Assembly: GCF_011742555.1 (NCBI RefSeq)
Contig: NZ_JAAQQR010000006.1
Coordinates: 1 to 64,000 of the forward strand
Reading direction: 5' to 3'
Length of the DNA: 64,000 nucleotides
Source: Luteibacter jiangsuensis
GTDB taxonomy: Bacteria > Pseudomonadota > Gammaproteobacteria > Xanthomonadales > Rhodanobacteraceae
In this document: positions 45,369 to 55,348 of the stretch, one piece after another
Numbering within the stretch: the stretch's first letter is position 1
Layout: every line of letters begins with the position of its first letter
Notes under the pieces: model-generated
Told to the model about the DNA's origin: nothing
The model's input: the letters and a program-made list of their open reading frames with translations, nothing else
Database searches by the model: none
Translations under genes and position numbers: made by a program

Positions 45369-47519
45369 ATGATGCGGCGTGGCAGGAAAATACTGGCTTG
45401 GGTCCTCGGCATCCTTGTCCTGCTGATCGTGGCGATCGTGTTGTTCATCGCGTTCTTCGACTGGAACCGGCTGAAGCCCACCATCAACGAGAAGGTGTCG
45501 GAAGCCATCGGTCGGCCGTTCGCGATCAACGGCGACCTTTCGGCGCAGTGGTCGCGCGAGCCGGGCGAAGGTGGCCTGGTCGGGCTGATCCCGTGGCCGC
45601 ACTTCACAGCGCGCGACATCACGGTGGCAAATCCGGACTGGGCCAAGGACAAGCATTTCGCCACGCTGGATTCGATCCAGTTCCGGCTTTCGCCCTTTCC
45701 CTTGATCGCCCATCGCATCGTGGTACCCGAGATTCGCCTGGGCCAGCCGCATGTGGCGCTGCAACGGCAGAAGAACGGCGACAACACCTGGACGTTCAAG
45801 CTTCCGGAAAGCACCGGCCCCTCCGACTGGCAGCTCGAACTCAACGCCATCGCCTTCGATAAAGGGCACATCGACCTCACCGATGCGATGACCCAGATCG
45901 CCATGGGCATCGACGTGACGCCGCTGGGCAAGGGCATTCCGTTCGATCAGATCATGGCCGAACAGGAGAAGGACGCACGCGCTCAGGCGAAGAAGATCAC
46001 CGGGGCCAGCGCTAAGGCCCTCGCGAAGAGCGACGCGGACGAGAACGACCGCAAGGACGAGACCAAGAAGAAGCAGGTGTACTACTTCGCCTGGGATGCC
46101 AAGGGCACTTACAAGAAATCCACCGTAGCGGCCAAGGCCCGCACAGGCGGCGTGCTGGCGCTGCGCGATGCGGGCCGCCCGTTCCCCGTGCAGGCCGACG
46201 CCCGCTTCGGCGACACGCACATTGCTTTCGTCGGCACGCTTACCGACCCGCTGAACATGGGTGCGCTCGACGTTCGCCTCTGGTTCTCCGGCACGAGCAT
46301 GTCGCATCTCTACGACCTCACGGGCGTCACTCTGCCCGACACGCCGCCGTTCGCTACCGAGGGCCACCTCAAGGCGAACCTGAAAAAGGGCGCCAGCGTC
46401 TATACCTACGAGAACTTCACCGGGCGCGTCGGCGGCAGTGACCTCGGCGGCAGCCTCGTCTTCGACACGCATGGCCAGCGCCCGAGCCTCACCGGCACGC
46501 TGAAGTCGAACCGGTTGCTTTTCAGCGACCTCGCACCGCTCGTCGGCGGCGGCTCCAACGAAGAGAAGGCCGAGCGCGGCGACGTCACCCGGCAGCCGCC
46601 CGACAAGGTGCTGCCGGTGGAACCGTTCAAGACAGACCGCTGGGACGCCATGGACGCGGATGTGCGCTTCACCGGCGTGAAGATCGTCCACGGGGAACGG
46701 TTGCCGATCGACAACCTGTCGACGCACCTGATCATGAAGGACGCGGTGCTCACCCTCGACCCCCTGAAGTTCGGTGTGGCCGGCGGCACGGTCGGAAGCA
46801 ACATCCGCCTGGACGGCTCGAAAACCCCGATGAAAGGCGGTTTCAATCTCGGCGCGCGTCACCTGAAACTGAAGGAACTGTTCCCCACCTTCGAGCCGAT
46901 GCAGACGAGCTTCGGCGAACTGAACGGCGATGCGTCGCTCACTGCCGTGGGCAACTCGCCCGCGGCGCTGCTCGGCAGTTCGAATGGCGAAGTAAAGCTG
47001 CTGATCAACGACGGCGCGATCAGCAGTTCGCTGCTGGAACTGGCAGGCCTCAACGTGGGCAGCTACGCGGTGAACAAGCTGTTCGGCGACGAGGTGGTGA
47101 AGATCAACTGCATGGCGGCGGATCTCGTGACCACCAACGGCGTAATGGAGTCGAAGCTGTTCGCGTTCGACACGGAAAAGGCGCTGATCAACGTGAACGG
47201 CGACATCGACTTCCGCAGCGAGAAGCTCAACCTGGACATCGTTCCGCACACCAAGGGCTTCCGCATCTTCTCGCTGCGCTCGCCGTTGTACGTCCACGGG
47301 ACGATGAAGAACCCCTCCGTCGGTGTGCATGCCGGGCCGTTGATCCTGCGCGGCGGCGGCGCGGTGGCGCTGGCCGTGTTCGCGGCACCCATCGCGGCGC
47401 TCGCCCCGCTGGCGGTTCCGGAGAGCGGCAAGGCCGACGCCACGCAATGCAAGCCGCTGCTCGACGACCTGCGCAAGAACCCGCCGAAGGCGCCGCCGGC
47501 CGGCAAGAGCCGGGGCTGA
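45369..47519 (+). CDS. AsmA family protein
   Basis: The 716-residue protein has a single N-terminal membrane helix (about 8-30), then the AsmA N-domain with FDWNRLKPTINEKVSEAIGR and PFAINGDL. A long series of beta strands typical of bridge-like lipid-transfer proteins follows, and a C-terminal part has LNLDIVPHTKGF. AsmA-like proteins span the periplasm and affect outer-membrane lipid homeostasis. A second hydrophobic segment occurs near residue 660. ATG 45369 has a GGAGGCGAC site. Repeat B3 follows the gene. Confidence 0.9.
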   Translation: MMRRGRKILAWVLGILVLLIVAIVLFIAFFDWNRLKPTINEKVSEAIGRPFAINGDLSAQWSREPGEGGLVGLIPWPHFTARDITVANPDWAKDKHFATLDSIQFRLSPFPLIAHRIVVPEIRLGQPHVALQRQKNGDNTWTFKLPESTGPSDWQLELNAIAFDKGHIDLTDAMTQIAMGIDVTPLGKGIPFDQIMAEQEKDARAQAKKITGASAKALAKSDADENDRKDETKKKQVYYFAWDAKGTYKKSTVAAKARTGGVLALRDAGRPFPVQADARFGDTHIAFVGTLTDPLNMGALDVRLWFSGTSMSHLYDLTGVTLPDTPPFATEGHLKANLKKGASVYTYENFTGRVGGSDLGGSLVFDTHGQRPSLTGTLKSNRLLFSDLAPLVGGGSNEEKAERGDVTRQPPDKVLPVEPFKTDRWDAMDADVRFTGVKIVHGERLPIDNLSTHLIMKDAVLTLDPLKFGVAGGTVGSNIRLDGSKTPMKGGFNLGARHLKLKELFPTFEPMQTSFGELNGDASLTAVGNSPAALLGSSNGEVKLLINDGAISSSLLELAGLNVGSYAVNKLFGDEVVKINCMAADLVTTNGVMESKLFAFDTEKALINVNGDIDFRSEKLNLDIVPHTKGFRIFSLRSPLYVHGTMKNPSVGVHAGPLILRGGGAVALAVFAAPIAALAPLAVPESGKADATQCKPLLDDLRKNPPKAPPAGKSRG

Positions 47520-47555
47520 CGCTTGCCTTGAGAGAGCTTTCCCATCTGAGAGCCT

Positions 47556-47640
47556 GTGTGGGAGCCGGCTGTGCCGGCGATCCCGCGGCAGCGGGCAATC
47601 TTGCCGCGAGCCCCCATCGCCGCTGAAGCGGCTCCCACAT
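47556..47640. repeat. Family B palindromic repeat, copy B3
   Basis: It begins TGTGTGGGAGCCGGCTGTGC and ends CGCTGAAGCGGCTCCCACA. The left arm has GCCGGCTGTGCCGGC and the right arm GCCGCTGAAGCGGC, so the two arms use different small palindromes as in B2. It lies between the AsmA and EamA genes, which run in the same direction. Confidence 0.92.
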
Positions 47641-47717
47641 AGAGCGGCCCCCACAGTAGCGCGGACCGATCGCGCAGGCGGTACACAAGCCGCGCCGCTT
47701 CGGGCAAGCTTCGCCGC

Positions 47718-48614
47718 ATGTCGCCTTCCCGCAAAGCCCACCTGCATATCCACTTCTGCGTCCTGCTCTGGGGCTTCACCGCCATTCTCGGCAAACTCAT
47801 CGCCTTGCCGGCGTTGCCGCTGGTGTGGTGGCGCATGTTGCTGGTGTCGGCCACCCTGCTCTGCGTGCCGCGCGTGTGGCGCGGGCTGCGGGCCATGCCG
47901 CCGCGACTGCTGGTTGCCTACGCGGGTATCGGCGTCCTGGTGTCGCTGCACTGGCTCACGTTCTATGCCGCGATCAAGCTCGCGAACGCATCCGTCGCCG
48001 CCACCTGCATCGCGCTGTGTCCCGCCTTCCTCGCCCTGGTGGAACCGTGGGTGGCCGGGCGTCGTTTCGATGCGCGCGAACTCCTGATCGGCGCTGCCGT
48101 GGTTCCCGGCGTGGCGCTCGTGGCCGGCGGGCTTCCGGGCGACATGCGCCTGGGCCTGGCCGTGGGCGTGCTTTCCGCGGTGTTCGTGGCGTTTTTCAGC
48201 GCGCTGAACAAGCGGCTCGTCGACCGGGCCGATTCGCTCACGGTCACCTGCGTGGAACTGGGCAGCGGTACGCTTTTTCTCACCCTGTTGGCGCCGTTGT
48301 TCGCGTCCCCGGCGTTTCCGCTGCCCGATCTCCACGACGGTGCGCTGTTGCTGGTGCTGGCCTATGGCTGCACGCTGCTGCCGTTCGCGCTGGCCCTCGC
48401 GGCGCTGCGCCATCTCTCCGCCTTCGCGACACAGATGGTGACGAACCTCGAACCCGTTTACGCGATCGTGCTCGCCATTCCGTTACTCGGGGAACAGCGG
48501 GAACTCGGCTGGACGTTTTATGTGGGCGTGACGATCATCCTGCTCGCCGTGTTCGCGCATCCCTGGCTGCATCGCGGGGAGAAGGCGGAACCGGCGGATC
48601 TGGTCGCGCCCTGA
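47718..48614 (+). CDS. EamA/DMT-family transporter
   Basis: The 298-residue membrane protein has ten helices arranged as two EamA repeats: the first begins HIHFCVLLWGFTAILGKLI and the second near GVLSAVFVAFFSALNKRLVD. Conserved family words include WLTFYAAIKLANASVAATCI and LEPVYAIVLAIPLLGE. These carriers export small metabolites or drugs; the substrate is not determinable. Length is typical. The following 340 bp up to the oxygenase gene hold repeats, a small frame and a terminator. Confidence 0.92.
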   Translation: MSPSRKAHLHIHFCVLLWGFTAILGKLIALPALPLVWWRMLLVSATLLCVPRVWRGLRAMPPRLLVAYAGIGVLVSLHWLTFYAAIKLANASVAATCIALCPAFLALVEPWVAGRRFDARELLIGAAVVPGVALVAGGLPGDMRLGLAVGVLSAVFVAFFSALNKRLVDRADSLTVTCVELGSGTLFLTLLAPLFASPAFPLPDLHDGALLLVLAYGCTLLPFALALAALRHLSAFATQMVTNLEPVYAIVLAIPLLGEQRELGWTFYVGVTIILLAVFAHPWLHRGEKAEPADLVAP

Positions 48615-48623
48615 CCAACTTCT

Positions 48624-48708
48624 GTGTGGGAGCCGGCTATGCCGGCGATCCCGCGCAGCGGGCAAACTCGCCGCGAGCACCCATCGCCGCTGAAGCGGCT
48701 CCCACACA
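48624..48708. repeat. Family B palindromic repeat, copy B4, with a partial end nearby
   Basis: The copy begins GTGTGGGAGCCGGCTATGCC about 10 bp after the EamA stop and ends GCTGAAGCGGCTCCCACACA. A further partial end (GTGTGGGAGCGGCTCC at 48724-48739) follows, recalling the tandem partial ends next to copy B1. Confidence 0.9.
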
Positions 48709-48758
48709 AAGCAAGGCTGCTCCGTGTGGGAGCGGCTCCTGCAGAGACGACTCTTAGC

Positions 48759-48881
48759 TCAGGCGCGACCCCGGGCGCGCATCGTGCGCTGGCGGCGGGC
48801 GCGTTGGGCGGCGGAGCGGGTGGCGGGCTTTTTGCCGGGCGACGGGCGCCTGGCTCGCGAAGGCGGGCTGGAAGGATTCAC
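48759..48881 (-). CDS. Possible 40-residue very basic protein
   Basis: The minus frame from GTG 48881 gives a protein with an Arg/Ala-rich end (SAAQRARRQRTMRARGRA). A GGAG word lies about 8 bp before the start codon. Arg-rich composition can arise by chance in high-GC DNA and no homologue is recognised, so this is a marginal call. The terminator at 48903-48932 lies just upstream, so it would need its own promoter. Confidence 0.25.
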   Translation of the reverse strand: MNPSSPPSRARRPSPGKKPATRSAAQRARRQRTMRARGRA

Positions 48882-48902
48882 TGGGAAACTCCGGAAACGG
48901 AA

Positions 48903-48932
48903 CCGGGAGGGTCGATGCTCCGACCCTCCCGG
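48903..48932 (-). terminator. Strong stem-loop terminator of the 2OG-oxygenase gene
   Basis: A perfect 12-bp stem (CCGGGAGGGTCG and complement) with a 6-base loop lies 22 bp past the stop codon of the minus-strand oxygenase gene. The following bases on that strand (GTTTCCGTTTCC) are T-rich, which fits an intrinsic terminator. Confidence 0.75.
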
Positions 48933-48954
48933 TGAAGAACCCGCTAAAAGCGCG

Positions 48955-49890
48955 TCAGATGAGTTTGATTTCGCGCAGGCGTTCCTGCAGGTACTCGTGC
49001 GCCGTGATCGGCTCGGGGTACCGCTTCGGATTGTCCGGCGTGACGCACGACGGAAGCACATCCAGCACCACATCGGGATTCGGGTGCAGGAAGAACGGCA
49101 CCGAGTAGCGCGGCTTGCGGGCGTTGTCGTCCTGCGGATTCGTGACGCGGTGCGTGGTCGACGGATACACGTGGTTCGTGAGCCGCTGCAGCATGTCGCC
49201 GATGTTCACCACGATGGCATCGCCTTCGGTGGTGATCGGCAACCACTCGCCTTCGCGCGTAAGCACCTCGAGGCCCGCGGCACTGGCGCCGACCAGCAGC
49301 GTGATGAAATTGATGTCCTCGTGCGCACCGGCGCGCACGTTGGGTACGTCGGCCTGCTCGATAGGCGGGTAATGGATCGGACGCAGGATGGAGTTGCCCG
49401 AATCGATCTTGTCGTCGAAGAAGTGCTCCGGCAGGTCGATGTGCAGGGCCAGCGCCCGCAGCACGCGCGCGCCGAGCTGGTCCAGCGCCTCGTAGATGCC
49501 ATAGCCCTTTTCCTTGAAATCGGGCACTTCGCTGGGCCACACGTTCGGCGGCATCACGTCGGCGAATTTCGAGTCGCGCGGAATCTCGCGGCCGATGTGC
49601 CAGAACTCCTTCAGGTCGGCGAACTTGCTGTCCTTAGCGGTTTCCACCTTGAACGGCGTATACCCGCGCGCACCGCCGCCACCGGGAACGTGGTACTTGC
49701 GCTTCACCTCGTCCGGCAGCGCGAAGAAGCGCTGGAAAGCGTCGTACGCGCCGTCGATGGCTTCCTTCGGAATGCCATGGCCGCTGATGCAACAGAAGCC
49801 GAATTCGCGATAGGCCGCGCCCAGCTCGGCCACGAAGGCCTCGCGGTCGGTGTCGTAGCGGCGGATATCGAGGGTGGGAACCTTCTTCAT
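48955..49890 (-). CDS. Isopenicillin-N-synthase-like 2OG-Fe(II) oxygenase
   Basis: The 311-residue enzyme of the non-haem iron oxygenase superfamily opens with MKKVPTLDIRRYDTDREAFV and the DIOX_N-type FCCISGHGIP. Its iron ligands lie in AHEDINFITLL (HxD) and STTHRVTNP (His), with Arg of RYSVPFF as a candidate for binding oxoglutarate. Length matches plant and bacterial IPNS-like oxygenases; the substrate is unknown. A strong terminator follows. The glmM gene lies upstream in the same direction with a 67-bp gap. Confidence 0.92.
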   Translation of the reverse strand: MKKVPTLDIRRYDTDREAFVAELGAAYREFGFCCISGHGIPKEAIDGAYDAFQRFFALPDEVKRKYHVPGGGGARGYTPFKVETAKDSKFADLKEFWHIGREIPRDSKFADVMPPNVWPSEVPDFKEKGYGIYEALDQLGARVLRALALHIDLPEHFFDDKIDSGNSILRPIHYPPIEQADVPNVRAGAHEDINFITLLVGASAAGLEVLTREGEWLPITTEGDAIVVNIGDMLQRLTNHVYPSTTHRVTNPQDDNARKPRYSVPFFLHPNPDVVLDVLPSCVTPDNPKRYPEPITAHEYLQERLREIKLI

Positions 49891-49957
49891 GGCGTTTCCT
49901 GCAGGGAGGCGTGACGGAGCAGGCGCGCGGGGCGCGCCGCAACCCGTCGCTGGTGGT

Positions 49958-51361
49958 TCAGGCCGCGGCCTGGGCCGCCGATTTTACGGCGTCGGCCAGC
50001 TGCCCCGCCAGCCGATCCACTTCGGCCGCGTCGGCGGCCTCGATGGTCACGCGCACCAGGGGCTCCGTGCCCGAGGCGCGCAGCACCACGCGACCCCGCC
50101 CGTCGAGGGCAGCTTCCACCTCCGCCAGCGCCTGGCGGACGGTTTCCGTGCCGAGCGCGGCCTTGGCGCCCTCGACCCGGACGTTCACCATCGTCTGCGG
50201 CAGTTTGACCAGGCCCGCGCGTGCCTCGGCGAAGGTCTCGCCGGACTCGGCCAACACTTCGAGCAGGGCCAGCGCCGCGACGATACCGTCGCCGGTAGTG
50301 AAGCGGTCCAGGCACAGCACGTGGCCGGAGGTTTCCCCGCCCAGCACGCCGCCGTATTCCTTGAGCTGCTGCAGCACGTAGCGGTCGCCCACGTTGGCAC
50401 GCACGAACGGGATGTCCAGTTGTTTCAGGGCGCGCTGGAGACCGTAGTTGCTCATCAGCGTGCCGACCACCGGCCCGGGAAGCGAGGCCCGTTTCTTCCA
50501 GTGGCGCGCGATCACGTAGAGCATGTCGTCGCCGTCGGTAACGGTGCCGTCGCGGTCCACCAGCCGCACGCGGTCGCCGTCGCCGTCGAAGGCGATGCCG
50601 AGGTCGGCGCCGCGCTCGACCACCGCGCGGGCCAGGGCCTCGGGAGCGGTGGAACCGACGCCGCGGTTGATGTTGAGACCGTCCGGCTCGGTGCCGATGG
50701 TGGACACGTCGGCGCCGAGGTCGCGGAAGACCTTGGGCGCGACCTGATAGGTGGCGCCATGGGCGCAGTCCAGCACGAGGCGCATGCCTGCGAGGGAGAA
50801 ATCGTCCGACACCGTGGACTTGCAGAACTCGGCGTACCGCGTCACGGCGTCCTCGACGCGGCTGGCCTTGCCCAGCGCCTCGGAGGGCACCGTGGCGAAT
50901 TCGGCGTCGAGTTCGGCCTCGATCTCGGCTTCCAGGGCGTCGTCCAGCTTCTCGCCCTGCCCGGAGAAGAACTTGATGCCGTTGTCCTGGTGCGGGTTGT
51001 GCGAGGCGCTGATGACGATGCCCGCATCCGCGCGGAGGGAGCGGGTGAGATACGCCACCCCGGGGGTGGGCATCGGGCCGAGCAGGCGCACGTTCGCCCC
51101 GGAGGCGACGAGTCCGGCTTCCAGCGCGGATTCGAACATGTAACCGGACACGCGGGTGTCCTTGCCGATCACCACCGTGACCTTGCGGGTGTGATCGCGG
51201 CGGTCCACGCCGGCGCCGGCACCGCGAAGGTCGGCGGCGCGCCTGCGCGCCAGCACGGCACCCGCGGCACGGCCCAGGCGGAGGATGAAGTCGGCACTGA
51301 TCGGATAGGTGCCCACATGCCCGCGGATGCCGTCGGTGCCGAAATACTTGCGTTCGCTCAT
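49958..51361 (-). CDS. glmM: Phosphoglucosamine mutase
   Basis: The 467-residue enzyme makes glucosamine-1-phosphate for UDP-GlcNAc, the peptidoglycan precursor. It starts [18 protein letters not shown]. The active-site phosphoserine loop is [15 protein letters not shown], the metal loop [12 protein letters not shown], the sugar loop GGETSGH, and the phosphate-binding [11 protein letters not shown] near the C-terminus. It is about 20 residues longer than E. coli GlmM because of a short insertion near residues 35-55 ([18 protein letters not shown]). Confidence 0.97.
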   Translation of the reverse strand: MSERKYFGTDGIRGHVGTYPISADFILRLGRAAGAVLARRRAADLRGAGAGVDRRDHTRKVTVVIGKDTRVSGYMFESALEAGLVASGANVRLLGPMPTPGVAYLTRSLRADAGIVISASHNPHQDNGIKFFSGQGEKLDDALEAEIEAELDAEFATVPSEALGKASRVEDAVTRYAEFCKSTVSDDFSLAGMRLVLDCAHGATYQVAPKVFRDLGADVSTIGTEPDGLNINRGVGSTAPEALARAVVERGADLGIAFDGDGDRVRLVDRDGTVTDGDDMLYVIARHWKKRASLPGPVVGTLMSNYGLQRALKQLDIPFVRANVGDRYVLQQLKEYGGVLGGETSGHVLCLDRFTTGDGIVAALALLEVLAESGETFAEARAGLVKLPQTMVNVRVEGAKAALGTETVRQALAEVEAALDGRGRVVLRASGTEPLVRVTIEAADAAEVDRLAGQLADAVKSAAQAAA

Positions 51362-51468
51362 GGTCTTGATTCGTTCCTTCCGGAGTGCGCCGAGGATACT
51401 CCGGCACGGTGAACGGGCCGGATATGTCCGACGCCTTAGCTAGCCTGCCTAAGTGCGATTGCCAGCCT

Positions 51469-51550
51469 TGTGGGAGCCGCTTCAGCGGCGATCCCGCGGC
51501 AGCGGGCAACGTCGCGCGAGCACCCATCGCCGCTGAAGCGGCTCCCACAC
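51469..51550. repeat. Family B palindromic repeat, copy B5
   Basis: TGTGGGAGCCGCTTCAGCGG and its inverse flank GATCCCGCGGCAGCGGGCAA and GCGCGAGCACCC. It ends only 8 bp before the folP stop codon on the minus strand, so it would act as the folP terminator. Confidence 0.92.
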
Positions 51551-51557
51551 AAGGATT

Positions 51558-52463
51558 TCAATCGTCGTCGGGCCAGCGGGGCATGGCCGGCTTGTCGTTG
51601 CGGGGGGCGGTGTCCCCCGCCTTCACCGCGGCCCAGACGGCCAGGGCGTCGACGGTCGGGGCCACGTCGTGGACGCGAACCATCAGCGCGCCGCGCTGCA
51701 CCGCGATCATGGCGGCCGCCACGGAGCCGTGGACACGGGCGGCCGGCTCGGTCCGCCCCGTGAGCGTGCCGATCATGCCCTTGCGGGAGGCGCCCACATA
51801 GGCCCCCGCGCCAAGCTCGGCGAAGCGCGCCGTGGCGCGCAGCAGCGCGAGGTTGTGTTCCAGCGTCTTGCCGAAACCCAGCCCCGGATCCACCAGCACC
51901 CGTCGCCGCTCGATGCCGGCGAGTTCGCAGGCGAAAAGGCGGTCGGTGAGGAAGCGATGGACTTCGCCGACCACGTCGTCGTACTCGGGCGCCTGCTGCA
52001 TCGTGCGCGGTTCGCCCAGCATGTGCACCAGGCACACCGGCACGCGAAGTTCGGCCGCGGCATCCAGCGCGCCTTCGCGGCGCAGCGCGTACACGTCGTT
52101 GATCATGCCCGCGCCCGCGCCGACAGCGGCCCGCATCACCTCGGGCTTCGACGTGTCGACGGAGATCGGCAGGGTGGTGGCTGCCGCCAGGCGCTCGATG
52201 AGCGGAACGACCCGCCGGATCTCCTCTTCGACCGGAACCTCTTCGGCACCCGGGCGCGTGGATTCGCCGCCGACGTCGAGCATGTCGGCTCCCTCTTCTG
52301 CCAGCCTCATCGCATGCGCATAGGCGGCTTCGAGCGAGGCGTGCTGCCCGCCGTCGGAGAACGAGTCGGGCGTGGCGTTGACGATGCCGACGACGCGCGG
52401 ACGGTCGAGGGCGAGCGAGCGGCCGTTGCAGTCCAGCACCGTGGCGAACGGATCGAAATTCAT
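51558..52463 (-). CDS. folP: Dihydropteroate synthase
   Basis: The 301-residue enzyme condenses p-aminobenzoate with the pterin diphosphate in folate synthesis, the target of sulfonamides. Signatures are [61 protein letters not shown] and the ASRKGMIG region. ATG 52463 overlaps the orn stop by 4 bp. It carries a C-terminal tail of about 15 residues beyond the usual end. In many gammaproteobacteria folP precedes glmM, and here glmM is the next gene downstream on the same strand. Confidence 0.97.
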   Translation of the reverse strand: MNFDPFATVLDCNGRSLALDRPRVVGIVNATPDSFSDGGQHASLEAAYAHAMRLAEEGADMLDVGGESTRPGAEEVPVEEEIRRVVPLIERLAAATTLPISVDTSKPEVMRAAVGAGAGMINDVYALRREGALDAAAELRVPVCLVHMLGEPRTMQQAPEYDDVVGEVHRFLTDRLFACELAGIERRRVLVDPGLGFGKTLEHNLALLRATARFAELGAGAYVGASRKGMIGTLTGRTEPAARVHGSVAAAMIAVQRGALMVRVHDVAPTVDALAVWAAVKAGDTAPRNDKPAMPRWPDDD

Positions 52464-53032
52464 GCCGAACCCGGCTGCTGCCCGCCGATCGCGCCCATGA
52501 AACGCCGGTAATAGCGCAATTCGTCGATGGAATCGCGGATATCGGAAAGCGCTGTATGCGCCGAGTCCTTCGCGAACCCGCGGGCGATCTCCGGCGACCA
52601 GCGCCGCGAGAGCTCCTTCAGCGTGGACACGTCCAGGTTGCGGTAGTGGAAATAGCGTTCGAGCTTCGGCATCTCGCGGTGCATGAAGCGGCGGTCCTGA
52701 CAGATGGAGTTGCCGCACATGGGCGACTTGCCGACGGGCACCCACTCGCGCAGGAAGGCGATGGTGGCTTCCTCGGCCTGTTCGGGCGAGGTGTCCGACT
52801 CCACGGCCCGGCCCCACAGGCCCGAGCGCATGTGCTGGTTGCGGTTCCAGGCATCCATCTGCTGCAGGCGGGCGTCCGAGTGCGATATGGCGAAGACCGG
52901 CCCCTCGGCGAGCACGTTCAGATCCTTGTCCGTCACGATGGTGGCGATTTCGAGGATGGAATCGTTGTCGGTGTCCAGACCGGTCATTTCCAGATCGATC
53001 CAGATGAGGTTGTCGTCGTTCGCAGGCGTCAT
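52460..53032 (-). CDS. orn: Oligoribonuclease
   Basis: The 190-residue DEDDh exonuclease degrades two-to-five-nucleotide RNAs, including pGpG from cyclic-di-GMP turnover. Catalytic residues are seen in [36 protein letters not shown] and [18 protein letters not shown] 53032 has GGGAG at normal spacing and is preferred over an in-frame GTG at 53038. Its stop overlaps the folP start. Confidence 0.97.
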   Translation of the reverse strand: MTPANDDNLIWIDLEMTGLDTDNDSILEIATIVTDKDLNVLAEGPVFAISHSDARLQQMDAWNRNQHMRSGLWGRAVESDTSPEQAEEATIAFLREWVPVGKSPMCGNSICQDRRFMHREMPKLERYFHYRNLDVSTLKELSRRWSPEIARGFAKDSAHTALSDIRDSIDELRYYRRFMGAIGGQQPGSA

Positions 53033-53091
53033 GGGCACTCCCTTCTGTCAAGGGAGTCTAACCTGCCCGGGTATCGTGAGAACATGGCGGG

Positions 53092-54516
53092 ATGGCCGAA
53101 CCGACATTCTTCTGGCACGACTACGAAACCTTCGGTGCCGACCCGCGCCGCGACCGTCCCAGCCAGTTCGCCGGCATCCGCACCGATGCCAACCTGGAAG
53201 TGGTGGGCGAGCCGCTGATGATCTACTGCAAGCCGCCGCGGGACATGCCCCCGCAGCCGGCGGCCTGCCTGATCACCGGCATCGCCCCGCAGCTGGCCGA
53301 GCGCGAGGGCCTTCGGGAAGCGGATTTCGCGGCCGCGATCCACGAACAGATCGCCCTCCCCGGCACCTGCACCGTGGGCTACAACTCGCTTCGCTTCGAC
53401 GACGAGTTCACCCGTCACCTGCTGTACCGCAATTTCTACGATCCGTATGGGCGGGAGTGGGAGAACGGCAATTCGCGCTGGGACCTCATCGACCTCGTGC
53501 GCATGTGCCAGGCGCTACGGCCGGAAGGCATCGTCTGGCCTACGCGCGAAGACGGCACGCCCAGCTTCAAACTGGAGCACCTGGCCACGGCCAACGGCCT
53601 GAAGCAGGAGCGCGCGCACGATGCGCTGTCCGACGTCGAAGCCCTGATCGCCCTGGCCCGCCTGATCCGCGGCAGGCAGCCCAAGCTATGGGACTGGTAT
53701 TTCGCCCTGCGCCGCAAGCAGCGGGTGTTCGAATTGCTCGACGTGGCGGCCATGACGCCCGTGGTCCATGTGTCCTCGCGCTACCCGGCCAGCCGGCAGT
53801 GCCTCGCGGTGATCGTGCCGCTCGCCGCGCACCCCTCGCGTCCGGCGGAAGTGATCGTCTACGACCTCTCCGCCGATCCGGCCGATCTGCTGGCGCTGGA
53901 CGATGAGGACGTGGCGGATCGCGTCTTCACCTCGCGCGCCGATCTGCCGGAAGGCGTGGAGCGCATCGCGCTGCGCACCGTCCGCGCGAACCACGCCCCG
54001 GCCCTGGCGCCGTTGTCGGTACTGAAGGACGTGGACCATGCCCGGCTCGGCCTCGACATGAACGCTGTGGAGCGGCACCTGGGCGCGCTGCGGCATGCCA
54101 GCGGGCTTGCGGAGAAGCTGCGGCGGATCTACGCGCGCGCCGGGGACATGCCGCCGGCCGAAGATCCCGAACTCGCGCTCTACGGTGGCTTCCTGCCCGA
54201 CGCCGACCGCCGCCTGCTGGCCGACGTGCGTGCCACGCCGCCGGAGCAACTGGGCAGCCGCGCCTTTCCTTTCCGCGATCCGCGCTATCCGGAACTGCTG
54301 TTCCGCTACCGGGCACGCAACTGGCCGCAGACGCTCAGCCTCGAAGAGCAGCAGCGCTGGGAAGCCTTCCGCACGGACCGCCTGACCCGCCACGGCCCCC
54401 TCACCACCCTCACCCTCGACGACTACGACAACGAACTCGCCGCCCTGCGCGCCCTTCCGGGCGCCCCGCTCGCCCTGCTCGACGAGCTGGAAGCCTGGGG
54501 CCGCGAACTGCGCTGA
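53092..54516 (+). CDS. sbcB: Exodeoxyribonuclease I
   Basis: The 474-residue enzyme digests single-stranded DNA 3' to 5' and suppresses recombination by-products. It has the ExoI catalytic domain with FFWHDYETFGADPRRDRPSQ, the ExoIII-motif NSLRFDDEFTRHLLYRNFYD and RAHDALSDVEALIALA. The SH3-like and C-terminal helical domains follow (LSLEEQQRWEAFRTDRL). Length is normal. It is divergent from orn. Confidence 0.95.
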   Translation: MAEPTFFWHDYETFGADPRRDRPSQFAGIRTDANLEVVGEPLMIYCKPPRDMPPQPAACLITGIAPQLAEREGLREADFAAAIHEQIALPGTCTVGYNSLRFDDEFTRHLLYRNFYDPYGREWENGNSRWDLIDLVRMCQALRPEGIVWPTREDGTPSFKLEHLATANGLKQERAHDALSDVEALIALARLIRGRQPKLWDWYFALRRKQRVFELLDVAAMTPVVHVSSRYPASRQCLAVIVPLAAHPSRPAEVIVYDLSADPADLLALDDEDVADRVFTSRADLPEGVERIALRTVRANHAPALAPLSVLKDVDHARLGLDMNAVERHLGALRHASGLAEKLRRIYARAGDMPPAEDPELALYGGFLPDADRRLLADVRATPPEQLGSRAFPFRDPRYPELLFRYRARNWPQTLSLEEQQRWEAFRTDRLTRHGPLTTLTLDDYDNELAALRALPGAPLALLDELEAWGRELR

Positions 54517-54522
54517 CCGACC

Positions 54523-55209
54523 ATGCCCAAGACCTATTTCACGCCTTCCACTTTCCGCTTCTTCAAGTCGCTGGTTCGCAACAACAACCGCGAATGGTTC
54601 CAGGCGCACAAGGACGATTACGAGCGCCACGTGCGCGAGCCGTTCCTGGCCCTGATCGGCGATCTGGCCGCGCCGTTGCAGAAGATCAGCCCGCATTTCC
54701 GCGCCGACACGCGCAAGGTGGGCGGATCGCTCTACCGCATCCACCGCGACACGCGTTTCGCCAACGACAAGCAGCCGTACAAGGGCTGGCAGGGCTCGCG
54801 CTTCTTCCATGAGCGCCGCCACGAGATCCAGGCGCCCGGCTTCTACCTGCACATCCAGCCGGGCGAATGTTTCGTGGGTGGCGGCATGTGGCATCCGGAG
54901 CCGCCCGTGCTGAAGAAACTGCGGGAGTTCCTGGCCGACAATCCGGGGGCGTGGAAGCGCGCCACGCATTCGAAGGCGTTCGTGGAGCGCTTCACGTTCT
55001 GGGGCGAGAGCCTGTCGCGACCGCCGCGCGGTTTCGACGCGAACCACGAGCTGATCGAGGATCTGAAGCGAAAGAACTTCGCGGCCGGGCAGGATTTCGA
55101 CGAGGCTCTGGCGTGTTCTTCCGAGTTGCTTCCGTTCGTGGTGGACAATTTCAAGCGTTTGGCGCCGATGGTGGATTACCTGTGTGCGGCGCAGGAGTTG
55201 GAGTTTTGA
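54523..55209 (+). CDS. DUF2461 (TIGR02453) family protein
   Basis: The 228-residue protein starts MPKTYFTPSTFRFFKSLVRN and has the family motifs NNREWFQAHKDDYERHVREP and DTRFANDKQPYKGWQG. GGGMWHPEPPVLKKLREFLA and FVVDNFKRLAPMVDYL follow near the end. The family is conserved in bacteria and fungi with no known activity. It begins 7 bp after sbcB and is probably co-transcribed. Repeat A4 starts 14 bp after its stop. Confidence 0.9.
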   Translation: MPKTYFTPSTFRFFKSLVRNNNREWFQAHKDDYERHVREPFLALIGDLAAPLQKISPHFRADTRKVGGSLYRIHRDTRFANDKQPYKGWQGSRFFHERRHEIQAPGFYLHIQPGECFVGGGMWHPEPPVLKKLREFLADNPGAWKRATHSKAFVERFTFWGESLSRPPRGFDANHELIEDLKRKNFAAGQDFDEALACSSELLPFVVDNFKRLAPMVDYLCAAQELEF

Positions 55210-55222
55210 GGGCACGCCCAGC

Positions 55223-55348
55223 GTAGGAGCGCGCCCTGCGCGTTTATGCCCGCGTCGGGTACGACATCCTTTCGGGCCAGTCTCCACGCTTGCGCGCCAG
55301 CTCCAGGTCACGGCCTCAACACATGTCGCGCGCAGGGCGCGCTCCTAC
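55223..55348. repeat. Family A palindromic repeat, copy A4
   Basis: A 126-bp copy with the TTTATGCCCGCGTCGGGTAC module next to its left end, as in A2, while the middle (GGGCCAGTCTCCACGCTTGC) differs. The right end GGGCGCGCTCCTAC contributes the CTA (55345-55347) that is the TAG stop of the minus-strand VOC gene. Confidence 0.92.
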
